This document shows, in pieces, positions 1 through 8,105 of a stretch of DNA of 63,228 nt. The notes under the pieces were generated by a model. That model saw nothing but the letters and a program-made list of their open reading frames with translations, was not told the DNA's origin and did no database searches. The position numbers and the translations under genes were made by a program. Source of the DNA: Oscillibacter valericigenes (lineage in GTDB: Bacteria > Bacillota > Clostridia > Oscillospirales > Oscillospiraceae); assembly GCF_016902445.1 (NCBI RefSeq), contig NZ_JACSNX010000015.1, forward strand, positions 1-63,228, in the 5' to 3' direction. Positions within the stretch are counted from its first letter, which is position 1, and each line of letters opens with the position of its first letter.

Positions 1-412
1 ACGGATGCGGCGTGCCCCTTGCGGGCAAGCGGAACGCGCGGAAGGAGGAACCATTGGAACACTGGTGACGGAAATACTGGGAGCGCCGCAGCGCGAGACA
101 GTAAAAGAGGAGCAAATCAAATGCGTCCTTGCACCCCGACGAGGTCGGAACCCCCGCCACGGGACGGCAGTATCGACCTCGCAGAAGACCCAAGCGTGCC
201 CGAAGGCCAGGCAAAATCGGAGTAGGCACCGATACGCCGACCCCCGTGCGCGCGGAGGGCCACTGCACCGGAGCGCGCCTAACGCTTTTCTCTTTGGACC
301 GTGCACGGCCCGTTTCTCTTTTGGCACGACAAAAGAGAAATGGGGGTGCATCCTGGCCGGACAAGCCCCCTGCGGGAGCAGAATCCCCCGCGGCCGCCGT
401 CGCGGCGGCCCA
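1..412 (+). repeat. Family E hairpin element, copy 1 (left part cut off by window edge)
   Basis: No gene is supported in the first 453 bases; they hold a copy of a repeat also seen at 15520-16094 and 21171-22039. Positions 1-42 match 21680-21721. The palindrome CCGTGCACGG lies at 299-308. A hairpin with arms TTTCTCTTTTG and CAAAAGAGAAA lies at 313-340 (loop gcacga). TGGGGGTGCAT follows, then an inverted stretch around 365-380 and a GGCCGCCG/CGGCGGCC hairpin at 392-410. The element ends about 40 bases before the alaX start. Open frames through it are by-products of high GC. Confidence 0.75.
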
Positions 413-453
413 CATCCAGCCCTCCATCTCCCGAATGAAAGGAAGGTTTCCCC

Positions 454-1626
454 ATGGAAACGGAAAAGCTCTATTACCAGGACCCCTATCAGACCACCTT
501 CACCGCCAGGGTCCTCACCTGTGAGCCGTCCAAGGGCGGCTGCCTCGTCACTCTGGACCGCACCGCCTTCTACCCGGAGGGCGGCGGCCAGCCGGCGGAC
601 CACGGCGTCTTAGGCGGTGTCACCGTCACCGACGTCCACGAAAAGGACGGCGTGATCTTCCACACCTGCAGCGGCCCTGTGGAGATCGGCGCCGCGGTGG
701 AGGGCTCCATCGACTGGACTCGCCGATTCGACCACATGCAGCAGCACTCCGGCGAGCACATCCTCTCCGGCCTGCTGTGTTCTCTGTACGACTGCAGCAA
801 CGTGGGCTTCCACCTGGGGGCGGACACCGTCACCATCGACTACGACCGGGATCTCACCTGGGAGCAGGTGCTGGAGGCGGAGCGTCAGGCCAACGAGGCC
901 ATCTGGAGGGACACCCCGGCGGAGATCACCTTCCCCGCCCCGGATGCACTGGCTCAGCTGGACTACCGCAGCAAAAAAGAGCTCACCGGCCAGGTGCGCA
1001 TCGTGTCCTTCCCCGGGGCCGACTGCTGCGCCTGCTGCGGCACCCACGTCCGCCGGGCCGGCGAGGTGGGGCTCATCAAGGTCCTCTCCTGCCAGAAGTT
1101 CCGGGAGGGCGTTCGGCTGGAGATCCTCTGCGGCCAGCGGGCCTATCAGTATCTCTCCCGGATCTACGAGCAGGACCACGCCGTGGCCCGGCTGCTGTCG
1201 GTAAAGCCCCAGGATGCCTTCGCCGCCGTGGAGCGGCAGAATGCGGAGCTTACCGCCGCCAAACTGCGGATGACGGAGCTGGAGGACCGGCTCTTCGCCC
1301 TCCGGGCCCAGTCCCTGGCGGGCCGCGGAGACGTGCTGCTCCTGGACCCCCCCATGCGGCCCGACGGGGCCCGGAAACTGGCGGACGCCGCAGCCAGGGC
1401 CGCCGGGGGCCTTGCGGCGGTGTTTGCCGGAGAGCAGGATTCCTACGTCTACGCCCTGGTCCACGCCGGCGGAGCGGACATCTCTCCCCTGGTGAAGCGG
1501 CTGAACAGCGCCCTCTCCGGACGGGGCGGCGGCCGGAACGGCTTTGCCCAGGGCAGTGTACAGGCGGACCCGTCCGCCATTCTGGACTTTTTCCACAAGG
1601 AGGGGATCGAATGTTCTACGTGCTGA
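454..1626 (+). CDS. Alanyl-tRNA editing protein, AlaX type with C-terminal DHHA1-like region
   Basis: Likely a free-standing trans-editing enzyme that hydrolyses mischarged Ser- or Gly-tRNA(Ala) in the cytoplasm. The 390-residue protein starts with the editing-domain fold. It carries the zinc motif HxxxH at residues 98-102 (His98, His102) and the second pair CxxxH at 194-198 (Cys194, His198), as in AlaRS and ThrRS editing domains. The C-terminal third, after a short helical stretch, resembles the DHHA1 region of AlaRS, so this is a long AlaX rather than the minimal form. The ATG follows AAGGAAGG at a normal distance. The stop overlaps the next gene by 16 bases, suggesting translational coupling. 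E copy 1 sits immediately upstream. Confidence 0.88.
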   Translation: METEKLYYQDPYQTTFTARVLTCEPSKGGCLVTLDRTAFYPEGGGQPADHGVLGGVTVTDVHEKDGVIFHTCSGPVEIGAAVEGSIDWTRRFDHMQQHSGEHILSGLLCSLYDCSNVGFHLGADTVTIDYDRDLTWEQVLEAERQANEAIWRDTPAEITFPAPDALAQLDYRSKKELTGQVRIVSFPGADCCACCGTHVRRAGEVGLIKVLSCQKFREGVRLEILCGQRAYQYLSRIYEQDHAVARLLSVKPQDAFAAVERQNAELTAAKLRMTELEDRLFALRAQSLAGRGDVLLLDPPMRPDGARKLADAAARAAGGLAAVFAGEQDSYVYALVHAGGADISPLVKRLNSALSGRGGGRNGFAQGSVQADPSAILDFFHKEGIECSTC

Positions 1627-1916
1627 TCGAACAGGATCTGGAAGAAGAGGATGAGCCCAGGCACATCTATGCAGAGCTGGACAGCAGCCGTCGGGAGGTC
1701 CGGCGGGTGGAGTTCTATCCAAACGGCCTGTGCTTTGCCTATGGCGGCGCCTACGGCCGGCAGGAGGCCCTGTCCCCCGCGCCCTATCCGGAGGATCTGC
1801 GGACACTGAACCGCCCCGGAGAGGTGGAGGCCCACGCCATCACCGCCGACGTATTCCACGCCATCTGGGGCCAGGCCCAGGAGCGGCCGGACGGCTTTAT
1901 GGGGATGTTCGCCTGA
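1611..1916 (+). CDS. Small DUF6881-like protein
   Basis: A 101-residue acidic protein of unknown role. The ATG lies inside the end of the alaX gene in another frame, after AAGGAGGGG (about 1597-1605), which serves as ribosome site. The sequence pattern (FYVLIEQ near the start, then YAELDSSRREVRRVEFYPNG) resembles the DUF6881 family, whose members share a Glu-Leu-Asp...Arg-x-Val-Arg-x-Glu core. This assignment is by eye. Its stop overlaps the start of msrA in a TGATG arrangement, so the three genes are probably one coupled operon. Confidence 0.7.
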   Translation: MFYVLIEQDLEEEDEPRHIYAELDSSRREVRRVEFYPNGLCFAYGGAYGRQEALSPAPYPEDLRTLNRPGEVEAHAITADVFHAIWGQAQERPDGFMGMFA

Positions 1917-2494
1917 TGAAGCGGAGCATCTGTTTTGCCGGCGGCTGCTTCTGGGGCATGGAGGCTCTGTACCGCCGCCTCCCCGGCGTGGTGGACGTCA
2001 CCGCCGGCTACGCCAATGGAGACGAGGCGTCCCACGCCAACTACGACGATGTCTGTACCGGCCTCACCGGCTTCCGGGAGGCGGTGCGGGTGGAATATGA
2101 CGACACGGCCGTCTCCCTCCCCCATCTGCTCTTCGCCTTCTTCGCGGTCATCGACCCGGAGACCCCCAACCGCCAGGGGCCGGACTTCGGCAGCCAGTAC
2201 CAGACCGGTGTGTACTGGATGGACCCGGCGGACGAGGCGGTCATCCGCCCCATCGCCGCGCTGGAGGCAGGAGCCGTCCCCTTCTTCGCCGTGGAGCTGA
2301 AGCCCCTCATCTGCTTTTATCCGGCGGAGACCTACCACCAGCGGTATCTGGAGAAGCACCCCCGGGGCTACTGCCACGTGGCCCCCTGGAAGCTGGCCGT
2401 CCTGCCGGCGTATCCGTTTTCCACAGAAAACTATGACCGCCCCGCAAAAGCGCTGCTGCGGGCCTGGGAAGAGAGCCGGGAGAGGGATCGCTGA
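1916..2494 (+). CDS. msrA: Peptide-methionine (S)-S-oxide reductase MsrA
   Basis: Repairs oxidised methionine by reducing the S epimer of methionine sulfoxide. The 192-residue protein has the signature GCFWGME at residues 10-16 with catalytic Cys11, and the downstream GSQYQTGVYW substrate-pocket block. The start ATG overlaps the preceding stop (TGATG at 1914-1918), which fixes the start; longer upstream reading in this frame is not needed. It is followed by a bidirectional hairpin terminator. No msrB domain is fused and none is seen nearby. Confidence 0.95.
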   Translation: MKRSICFAGGCFWGMEALYRRLPGVVDVTAGYANGDEASHANYDDVCTGLTGFREAVRVEYDDTAVSLPHLLFAFFAVIDPETPNRQGPDFGSQYQTGVYWMDPADEAVIRPIAALEAGAVPFFAVELKPLICFYPAETYHQRYLEKHPRGYCHVAPWKLAVLPAYPFSTENYDRPAKALLRAWEESRERDR

Positions 2495-2540
2495 CCGGAT
2501 AGGCGGCCCCGGTTTTCCACATTCCGCCCCATTTTTGTGC

Positions 2541-2577
2541 AAAAGAGCGCCGCAGGCTTTGCCTGCGGCGCCTCTTT
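2541..2577. terminator. Bidirectional terminator between msrA and the LTA synthase gene
   Basis: An 11-base GC-rich inverted repeat (GCGCCGCAGGC / GCCTGCGGCGC around TTT) is flanked by an A-run on the left and a T-run on the right. It can therefore end transcription of both convergent genes. Confidence 0.85.
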
Positions 2578-2581
2578 GTAT

Positions 2582-4528
2582 TCAGGAAACCGGCTCGTTC
2601 ATGGCCGCCGTGATATACTGCTCCCCATACATGGCATCATACAGCACATCCTCCCGCAGCTGCAGCAGCTCCCGTGCCTCGTCGGAGAGGTCCGCATCCT
2701 CCGCGCTGGTGCTGGGAGTGCCTGTGCCGTCCACAAAATACAGCTCCGTGTTGGTGAGGCACACCTCCTGCACCTTTTCCAGCAGCGCCCAGTACCGGCT
2801 CACCGGCTGGCCCGTCAGCTCCAGAAGCTGGGGGCCGACAGCGGTGATGCTGCTCTCCCGCCGGGTGCCGGCCCGGCCCTGGAGCAGTGCCGCGTCGTTG
2901 GCCCAGATCAGATAGTCCGTGGAATACAGGTCGTTGATCTGCTCTGCCGTCCAGTCCACGGTGTCATTGCCCGGGCAGAGGCCCAGCTTCGTGTACACCG
3001 TGTCCCCATCTGTCATGAACAGGTTGGGCCGGTGGTCTCCGAAGAACACCACGATGGTGGGCTCATCGCTCTCCCGCAGGGCGTCTGTCAATTCACCCAG
3101 CGCCTGGTCTGCCCGGGTAATGCCCTCCAGCATCACCCGCACGATGGCCATGTCCTCGTCGCTGAGGGTATCGCTGGTGACGCCGATCTGGCACTCGTAG
3201 TTGAACTTCTCCGGGTCAAAGGGCTGGTGATTCTCCATGGTGATGGCGTAGAGGAAGGCCCGCTGGCCGCCGTCGTTGATGGCCTGCATCCGGTCCAGCA
3301 CCCCCTGGAAGAGGTACCCGTCCCGCATGTAGTAGCCGCCGTAGACCGTGTCGTCGATCCCCAGCTTCTGGATATCCGCGGAGAACAGCAGCTCGGAAAA
3401 GCCCAGCATGGGATAGGTCACCGTCCGGTTGTACAGGCTGTCGTTGTACCCGTGGAGCATCTCCGCCCGGTAGCCGCCGCCCTTGGTGTACTGCTCCGGC
3501 AGGGCGTCAAACTTCTCGTAGGCGTCGTCCTCCAGGAAGCAGATGTTGGTCCCGGCGCCGAAGTCCAGCCCTGTAATGCCGTACAGCATGGACATCTCCA
3601 GATATCCGGTGCCGTAGCCCAGGTAGTGGCTGTGGAACGTGCCGCTGATGCCCTCCCGCTCCAGGGCGTGGAAGTTCTCCAGCGGGTCCCGCTCATACTG
3701 CAGGTCCGGCAGCCGGTTCAGGTCGTAGAAGGACTCCGACAGCACCATGATGATGTTGGGCTGGACGGCCGGGGCCCCGGACGGTGTGTCATCCTCCGCC
3801 AGGATCTCGTCGATCCGGGCCAGGACCTGCTGCATATATTCCTCTCCGTAGCCCTCCGGGCTCTCTTTTGCCTGCAGGAAGCAGTCCCGCCAGAGACTCA
3901 GCGTCAGGCCGTAGGTGTCGTGGCTGTTGGCCGCCGCCAGACGGGTGTTGGTGTCCACGCCGAATACGGCCCCCGCAGCCTGGGCCCCCTGAACGGTAAA
4001 GAGCCCCACAGTCAGTGCCAGGGCGACGGAAAAACTGAGAAAGCGGCACCGCCCGGTCAGCACTGTCAGCCGCCGCACCAGCACCAGGATCCCCACGCAG
4101 ATGGCCAGCGCCGCCAGCGCCATCCAGAAGTCCACCGGCGGGCGGAGCTCCCCCGCCACACCGGCCACCTCCCCCAGCTGGGAGGCCAGTCCGAAATCCG
4201 CCAGCTCCAGGGGCGTGCCGTTGATGGCGGTCTTGAAATAGTCCACCAGGGACAGGATCAGCCCCGCCGCCCCCACCAGGACAGCAGAGAGCCACAGCCG
4301 CCCCAGCAGCGCCCCCAGGGTGAATACCACGGCGCCGTACAGCAGGCCCGTCAGCAGCAGATAGGCGGGCCACTTCACGAACCACTCCCACACGATGGAG
4401 AGGGATCCGGTGACCACCCACTGGACGGCCACCGCAGCGGCCAGTCCCATGCACAGGCTGCCGCCCAGGAACATCCCCCACCGCAGCCAAGCCGGCCCCA
4501 CTGCCCGGGGCCGTTTCTGTCTTCTCAA
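2582..4528 (-). CDS. LTA synthase-family sulfatase (phosphoglycerol transferase)
   Basis: A membrane enzyme of the LtaS/MdoB group, which transfers glycerol-phosphate from phosphatidylglycerol onto a cell-envelope acceptor. The 648-residue protein has about five N-terminal membrane segments (roughly residues 15-190) and an extracellular sulfatase-fold domain from about residue 255. Landmarks are NIIMVLSESFYD (nucleophile region), MENHQPF and FFGDHRPN (metal-binding Asp-His). Start is TTG at 4526-4528 after GAGG; a start further in is possible. It may make lipoteichoic acid or another polyglycerol-phosphate, and the acceptor cannot be read from sequence. It lies downstream of glyS but behind that gene's terminator. 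Confidence 0.87.
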   Translation of the reverse strand: MRRQKRPRAVGPAWLRWGMFLGGSLCMGLAAAVAVQWVVTGSLSIVWEWFVKWPAYLLLTGLLYGAVVFTLGALLGRLWLSAVLVGAAGLILSLVDYFKTAINGTPLELADFGLASQLGEVAGVAGELRPPVDFWMALAALAICVGILVLVRRLTVLTGRCRFLSFSVALALTVGLFTVQGAQAAGAVFGVDTNTRLAAANSHDTYGLTLSLWRDCFLQAKESPEGYGEEYMQQVLARIDEILAEDDTPSGAPAVQPNIIMVLSESFYDLNRLPDLQYERDPLENFHALEREGISGTFHSHYLGYGTGYLEMSMLYGITGLDFGAGTNICFLEDDAYEKFDALPEQYTKGGGYRAEMLHGYNDSLYNRTVTYPMLGFSELLFSADIQKLGIDDTVYGGYYMRDGYLFQGVLDRMQAINDGGQRAFLYAITMENHQPFDPEKFNYECQIGVTSDTLSDEDMAIVRVMLEGITRADQALGELTDALRESDEPTIVVFFGDHRPNLFMTDGDTVYTKLGLCPGNDTVDWTAEQINDLYSTDYLIWANDAALLQGRAGTRRESSITAVGPQLLELTGQPVSRYWALLEKVQEVCLTNTELYFVDGTGTPSTSAEDADLSDEARELLQLREDVLYDAMYGEQYITAAMNEPVS

Positions 4529-4555
4529 CGGTCGTACCTCATTTCCTTCGAGATG

Positions 4556-4586
4556 AAAAAGGGCCGCGGGGTTGTCCCGCGGCCCC
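4556..4586 (-). terminator. Terminator downstream of the glyS locus
   Basis: The inverted repeat GGGCCGCGGG / CCCGCGGCCC is followed, on the minus strand, by TTTTT. It sits just beyond the glyS tail fragment, not directly after the live glyS stop. Confidence 0.8.
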
Positions 4587-4598
4587 GATGATGTTCGA

Positions 4599-4663
4599 TC
4601 AATATGCCAGCTTCTCCATGAGATATCCTTTCAGCTGATCGATGGGCAGTCTGACCTGCTCCC
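4599..4663 (-). pseudogene. Detached 3' end of a glycyl-tRNA synthetase gene
   Basis: Read on the minus strand these 65 bases encode [20 protein letters not shown] followed by a stop, almost the same as the last 20 residues of the live GlyRS (which ends in [12 protein letters not shown]). A 33-base block (4630-4662) is identical to 4835-4867 in the live gene; bases closer to the stop have diverged. It has no start and is not a gene. It is either a relic of an earlier glyS or one arm of a duplication. Confidence 0.85.
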
Positions 4664-4803
4664 CACAAAAGCTCCGCTTTTGCGAGGGCCCCGCCAGATT
4701 TCATTCCTCGGGCAAAGTGAATTTTCCCTCCGGCGAGATTTTGCCTCCGGCAAAACGCTCGGACGCCGCTCCGCGGCGGTCATGGAGCAGGATCGCCCTG
4801 TGC
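4664..4803. repeat. Hairpin-rich insert between glyS and its detached tail
   Basis: About 140 non-coding bases hold at least three short hairpins that share the same TCC loop: AAAAGC-tcc-GCTTTT near 4666, TTTTGCC-tcc-GGCAAAA near 4740, and CGCCGC-tcc-GCGGCG near 4765. The repeated design suggests a mobile or repetitive palindromic element. No second copy was found in this window. Confidence 0.55.
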
Positions 4804-6219
4804 TCAGTACGCCATCTTCTCCGCCAGATAGCTCTTCAGCTGATCGATGGGCAGTCTGACCTGCTCCATGGTGTCCCGGTCCCGGACGGTGACGCAGTTG
4901 TCGCCGGCCTTATCCGCGTCGCCCACGGTGTCGAAGTCCACCGTGATGCAGTAGGGCGTGCCGATCTCGTCCTCCCGGCGGTACCGCTTGCCGATGGAGC
5001 CGGTGTCGTCGAAGTCCACCATCCACTCCTTGGAGAGCTCGGCCTGGATCTCCCGGGCCTTGTCAGACAGCTTCTTGGAGAGGGGCAGCACAGCGCACTT
5101 GAAGGGGGCGATGGCCGGGTGGAACCGCATGACCGTGCGGACGTCGTTCTTCTCCGGGTCCACGACCTCCTCGTCGTAGGCCTCCACCAGCAATGCCAGG
5201 GTCATCCGGTCCGCGCCCAGGGAGGGCTCGATGACATAGGGGATATAGTGCTCGTTCTTCTCCTGGTCGAAGTAGGTCAGGTCCTGGCCGGAGTGCTCCT
5301 GGTGCTGGGTCAGATCGTAGTTGGTCCGGTCCGCCACGCCCCACAGCTCGCCCCAGCCGAAGGGGAACAGATACTCAAAGTCCGTGGTGGCCTTGGAGTA
5401 GAAGGCCAGCTCCTCGGGCTCATGGTCCCGCAGGCGCAGGTTCTCGTCCCGGATGTTCAGGCCCTTCAGCCAGTCATGGCAGTAGGTCCGCCAGTACTGG
5501 AACCACTCCAGGTCCGTGTCGGGCTTGCAGAAGAACTCCAGCTCCATCTGCTCGAACTCCCGGATGCGGAAAATGAAGTTGCCGGGGGTGATCTCATTGC
5601 GGAAGGACTTGCCCACCTGGCACACGCCGAAGGGCAGCTTCCGCCGGGTGGTCCGCTGGATGGCGGGGAAGTTGACGAAGATGCCCTGGGCGGTCTCCGG
5701 CCGCAGATACACCTCGTTGGCGGTGTCCTCAGTGACGCCCTGGTGGGTCTTGAACATCAGGTTGAATTTCCGGATATCGGTGAAGTCGCTCTTGCCGCAG
5801 CCGGGGCAGGGCACCTGGTTGTCCCGGATGAACTGCATCAGCTCCTCCGGGGTCATGGCCTCCACATTCACGTCCAGACCGTGCTCCTGCACATAGCCCT
5901 CCACCAGCTTGTCCGCCCGGTGGCGCATCTTGCAGGCCTTGCAGTCGATGAGGGGATCGTTGAAGGTGGACACATGGCCGCTGGCCACCCACACCTGGGG
6001 ATTCATCAAAATGGCGGCGTCCAGGCCCACGTTATAGGGGTTCTCCTGGACGAACTTCTTCCACCAGGCCCGCTTGACGTTGTTCTTCATCTCCACGCCC
6101 AGGGGGCCGTAGTCCCAGCTGTTGGCGAGGCCTCCATAGATCTCGCTGCCGGGGAAGACGAATCCCCGGTTCTTGCACAGGGCCACGATCTTCTCCATGG
6201 TCTTTTCGGTGTTTTTCAT
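4804..6219 (-). CDS. glyS: Glycine--tRNA ligase, single-subunit dimeric type
   Basis: Charges tRNA(Gly). The 471-residue length and the start ([16 protein letters not shown]) mark the eukaryote/archaea-like alpha2 class II enzyme used by many Firmicutes, not the alpha2beta2 form. Visible landmarks are the motif 2 arginine in [13 protein letters not shown], the [10 protein letters not shown] block, motif 3 in [10 protein letters not shown], and the anticodon-binding domain in the last 120 residues. ATG at 6217-6219 is preceded by AAAGGAGAA. A complete T-box leader lies upstream. The stop is followed by a hairpin insert and a duplicate of the gene's own tail rather than by the terminator. Confidence 0.96.
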   Translation of the reverse strand: MKNTEKTMEKIVALCKNRGFVFPGSEIYGGLANSWDYGPLGVEMKNNVKRAWWKKFVQENPYNVGLDAAILMNPQVWVASGHVSTFNDPLIDCKACKMRHRADKLVEGYVQEHGLDVNVEAMTPEELMQFIRDNQVPCPGCGKSDFTDIRKFNLMFKTHQGVTEDTANEVYLRPETAQGIFVNFPAIQRTTRRKLPFGVCQVGKSFRNEITPGNFIFRIREFEQMELEFFCKPDTDLEWFQYWRTYCHDWLKGLNIRDENLRLRDHEPEELAFYSKATTDFEYLFPFGWGELWGVADRTNYDLTQHQEHSGQDLTYFDQEKNEHYIPYVIEPSLGADRMTLALLVEAYDEEVVDPEKNDVRTVMRFHPAIAPFKCAVLPLSKKLSDKAREIQAELSKEWMVDFDDTGSIGKRYRREDEIGTPYCITVDFDTVGDADKAGDNCVTVRDRDTMEQVRLPIDQLKSYLAEKMAY

Positions 6220-6249
6220 GCTCCATTCTCCTTTTCGGCGGCCCGGACA

Positions 6250-6478
6250 GAAAAACGCCCCGAGCCGGTTTTCGGCTCAGGGCGAACGAGACGTCCGTGG
6301 TTCCACCTGAATTCGCGCCTGGCTGACGCGCACTCTTCACCCGGTAACGGCGGGGACCGGCAGGGCATTTCCGCCCCACGGCTCCAGGGCGCCTTCCCTC
6401 CCTCTCCCGCAAGGGCTCGCACCATCCGCCCTCTCTCTTGTCCGGGAAACAGGAGCTACTTCTCCCTGTCACAGCCTT
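6250..6478 (-). promoter_or_regulatory. T-box riboswitch controlling glyS
   Basis: On the minus strand the leader shows the T-box sequence GGTGGAACCACGG (6295-6307), followed by a terminator hairpin with a T-run (6251-6284). This is the usual antiterminator/terminator pair that senses uncharged tRNA. Further upstream are stem I landmarks GGGAGAAGTAG, AGAGAG and GGTGCGAGCC. A GGC triplet in GAAGGCGCC (complement of 6391-6393) is a plausible glycine specifier codon. Confidence 0.92.
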
Positions 6479-6495
6479 TTTTGGATATCGTGAGA

Positions 6496-6524
6496 ACTGT
6501 ATCACGTTTTGCCCGGAATGTCAA
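6496..6524 (-). promoter_or_regulatory. glyS promoter
   Basis: Minus-strand TTGACA (6519-6524), a 17-base spacer and TACAGT (6496-6501), just upstream of the T-box leader. Confidence 0.7.
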
Positions 6525-6639
6525 GGCCGGGCCCAAAAAGTCCCTTTTCAAGATAAGTAGTGATGGCTCAAACTCCGTCGGTTTCACCAAATAGCAGCCC
6601 CTAACCTGAGATCAGCAGGATCGGGTTATTTGATATGCC

Positions 6640-6668
6640 TTACAGCAAGCATTTTTGTATGTTATGAT
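6640..6668 (+). promoter_or_regulatory. Promoter of the AT-rich lipoprotein gene
   Basis: TTACAG (6640-6645), 17-base spacer, TATGAT (6663-6668). The surrounding 6525-6740 is AT-rich and otherwise empty apart from this site and the ribosome site AAAGGAGG. Confidence 0.6.
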
Positions 6669-6740
6669 ATGATAAAATGAAACCTGAGAGGAAATTTTGC
6701 GTCTATATCAGTAAGAACTCATAAAAGGAGGTCGAACAAC

Positions 6741-7151
6741 ATGAAAAAGCTGCTCATATTGATTGTTGTATTAGCCTGGGTATGGGGAATGACCGGTTGT
6801 CAGAAGGCCATCGATGCATCTGCTGTATACGGATTCCCAGAGCCAACCGTACAAATTACAGGATTATTCCATTCACAGGGAATAGAGAGTAACTTTACCA
6901 TTGGCTCAGAGGAATATGATCCTGATGATTTATCTGTAATGCCTGTTATCGAATGGTTTTATGGCTTGGAATTGAGGGAATGTGAGGAACCTGAACCTGT
7001 GGAAGGAAATGAAAGCTACACTTTTATCGTGGATGGACAACCTGCATTTACTTATGACAGCAGAGGAAGCGAAGCCTTTGTTGTGGTGGATGGCAGCTGG
7101 TATGAAGTGGAAAACCCATCCAATCCCCCGATTGAAGATGCAATAAACTGA
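6741..7151 (+). CDS. Small putative lipoprotein, AT-rich
   Basis: A 136-residue secreted protein of unknown function. The N-terminus has a charged MKK start, a hydrophobic stretch and a lipobox ending MTGC (Cys20), so it is probably lipid-anchored outside the membrane. The mature part is acidic, with aromatic-rich beta-like segments (VVVDGSWYEVENP). A strong AAAGGAGG site precedes the ATG. Base composition is clearly lower in GC than all neighbours and codon choice differs (many AAT, TTT, GAA). It stands alone, against the local direction of transcription, with its own promoter and terminator. These are signs of recent acquisition. Confidence 0.8.
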   Translation: MKKLLILIVVLAWVWGMTGCQKAIDASAVYGFPEPTVQITGLFHSQGIESNFTIGSEEYDPDDLSVMPVIEWFYGLELRECEEPEPVEGNESYTFIVDGQPAFTYDSRGSEAFVVVDGSWYEVENPSNPPIEDAIN

Positions 7152-7169
7152 CTGGACACGATTTCAAAA

Positions 7170-7200
7170 GGGTATGCCCCATCCAGAGGGCATACCCGTT
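7170..7200 (+). terminator. Terminator of the lipoprotein gene
   Basis: Ten-base perfect inverted repeat GGGTATGCCC / GGGCATACCC followed by a T-rich stretch. Confidence 0.75.
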
Positions 7201-7223
7201 TGTCTATATTCATTCACAATGAC

Positions 7224-7252
7224 AAAAAGACCGCCCTGACGGGCGGTCTTTT
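7224..7252. terminator. Terminator after jag (bidirectional)
   Basis: AAAAAGACCGCCC / GGGCGGTCTTTT inverted repeat around TGAC. On the minus strand it follows the jag stop and ends in a T-run. Confidence 0.85.
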
Positions 7253-7259
7253 CGTTCGA

Positions 7260-8090
7260 TTACTTCTTCTCCCGGTCGTAGGCCACGATGACCCGGCGGT
7301 TGGGCTCCGTGCCGGTGGAGTAGGTGGTGACGCCCGGCACATCCTGCAGCGCCGTGTGGATCACATGCCGCTCGTAGGCGTTCATGGGCTCCAGCGTCAC
7401 GCTGCGGCGGTACTTGGTGACCTTGGCAGCCACCTTCCGGGCCAGATGCTGCAGGCTCTGCTCCCGCTTCTCCCGGTAGTTCTCCGCGTCCAGCTGCACC
7501 CGCACCCGGCCGCTGCCGCTGCGGTTCACCGCATAGCTGGTCAGTTGCTGGATGGCGTCCAGGGTCTCGCCCCGGCGGCCGATCAGGGCGCCCAGGTTCT
7601 TCCCCTCCAGGATGACCTTGTACCGGCCCTTCTCCAGCAGGTAAACATGGATCTCTGCAGTATTCTCCATCTGCTCCAGCAGACCGGAGAGGAACTTGCG
7701 GATGGCCTGGGCCTTTTCGTCGTCCACCTCTTCGCCCAGGTCGACGACGGGCGCAGACGGCTCCGCCGGCGCCTTTTCAGCGGGAACTGCAGGCGTCTCT
7801 GCCGGTCTGCGCTCCTGGCGGGGCTTTTTCTCCGCTTTGGGAGGCTTGGGGCGTTCCTCCTGCCGCTCCTCCTGAGGCTCCGAAGCGGGGGAGGCGGGCG
7901 CCTCCTCTTCCTCCTCCGGGCCGTAGCTCACCCGCACCTTGGCCGGGCAGCTGCCCAGGCCCAGAAAGCCGGACTTCGCGCGCTCCAAAATTTCCACGGA
8001 CACATCATCCCGGTCCAGGCCAAGCTGACGCAGGGCGTTTTGAATGGCCTCTTCCTCGGTCTTGCCCGTTACATCAATAAACTCTCTCAT
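7260..8090 (-). CDS. jag: RNA-binding protein Jag/KhpB
   Basis: RNA-binding regulator of cell division and elongation, co-inherited with yidC. The 276-residue protein has an N-terminal Jag_N region (FIDVTGKTEEEAI), a long charged Pro/Glu/Lys linker (about 75-135), a KH domain with GALIGRRGETLDAIQQL, and a C-terminal R3H domain with Arg and His in NAYERHVIHTAL. The gene follows yidC by 15 bases on the same strand and ends at a strong terminator, so it is the last gene of the rpmH-rnpA-yidD-yidC-jag cluster. Confidence 0.93.
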   Translation of the reverse strand: MREFIDVTGKTEEEAIQNALRQLGLDRDDVSVEILERAKSGFLGLGSCPAKVRVSYGPEEEEEAPASPASEPQEERQEERPKPPKAEKKPRQERRPAETPAVPAEKAPAEPSAPVVDLGEEVDDEKAQAIRKFLSGLLEQMENTAEIHVYLLEKGRYKVILEGKNLGALIGRRGETLDAIQQLTSYAVNRSGSGRVRVQLDAENYREKREQSLQHLARKVAAKVTKYRRSVTLEPMNAYERHVIHTALQDVPGVTTYSTGTEPNRRVIVAYDREKK

Positions 8091-8105
8091 GGCGTAACAA
8101 GCTCC

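Noticed and set aside
5..613. Plus-strand open frames through E copy 1
   Set aside because: Similar peptides appear in other E copies (FGPCTARF...), but the G-run length changes between copies and would shift the frame, and the paired arm changes point to structure instead of coding.
2537..4591. A 684-codon plus-strand frame
   Set aside because: Shadow of the LTA synthase gene; composition rich in His, Gln and Arg without domains.
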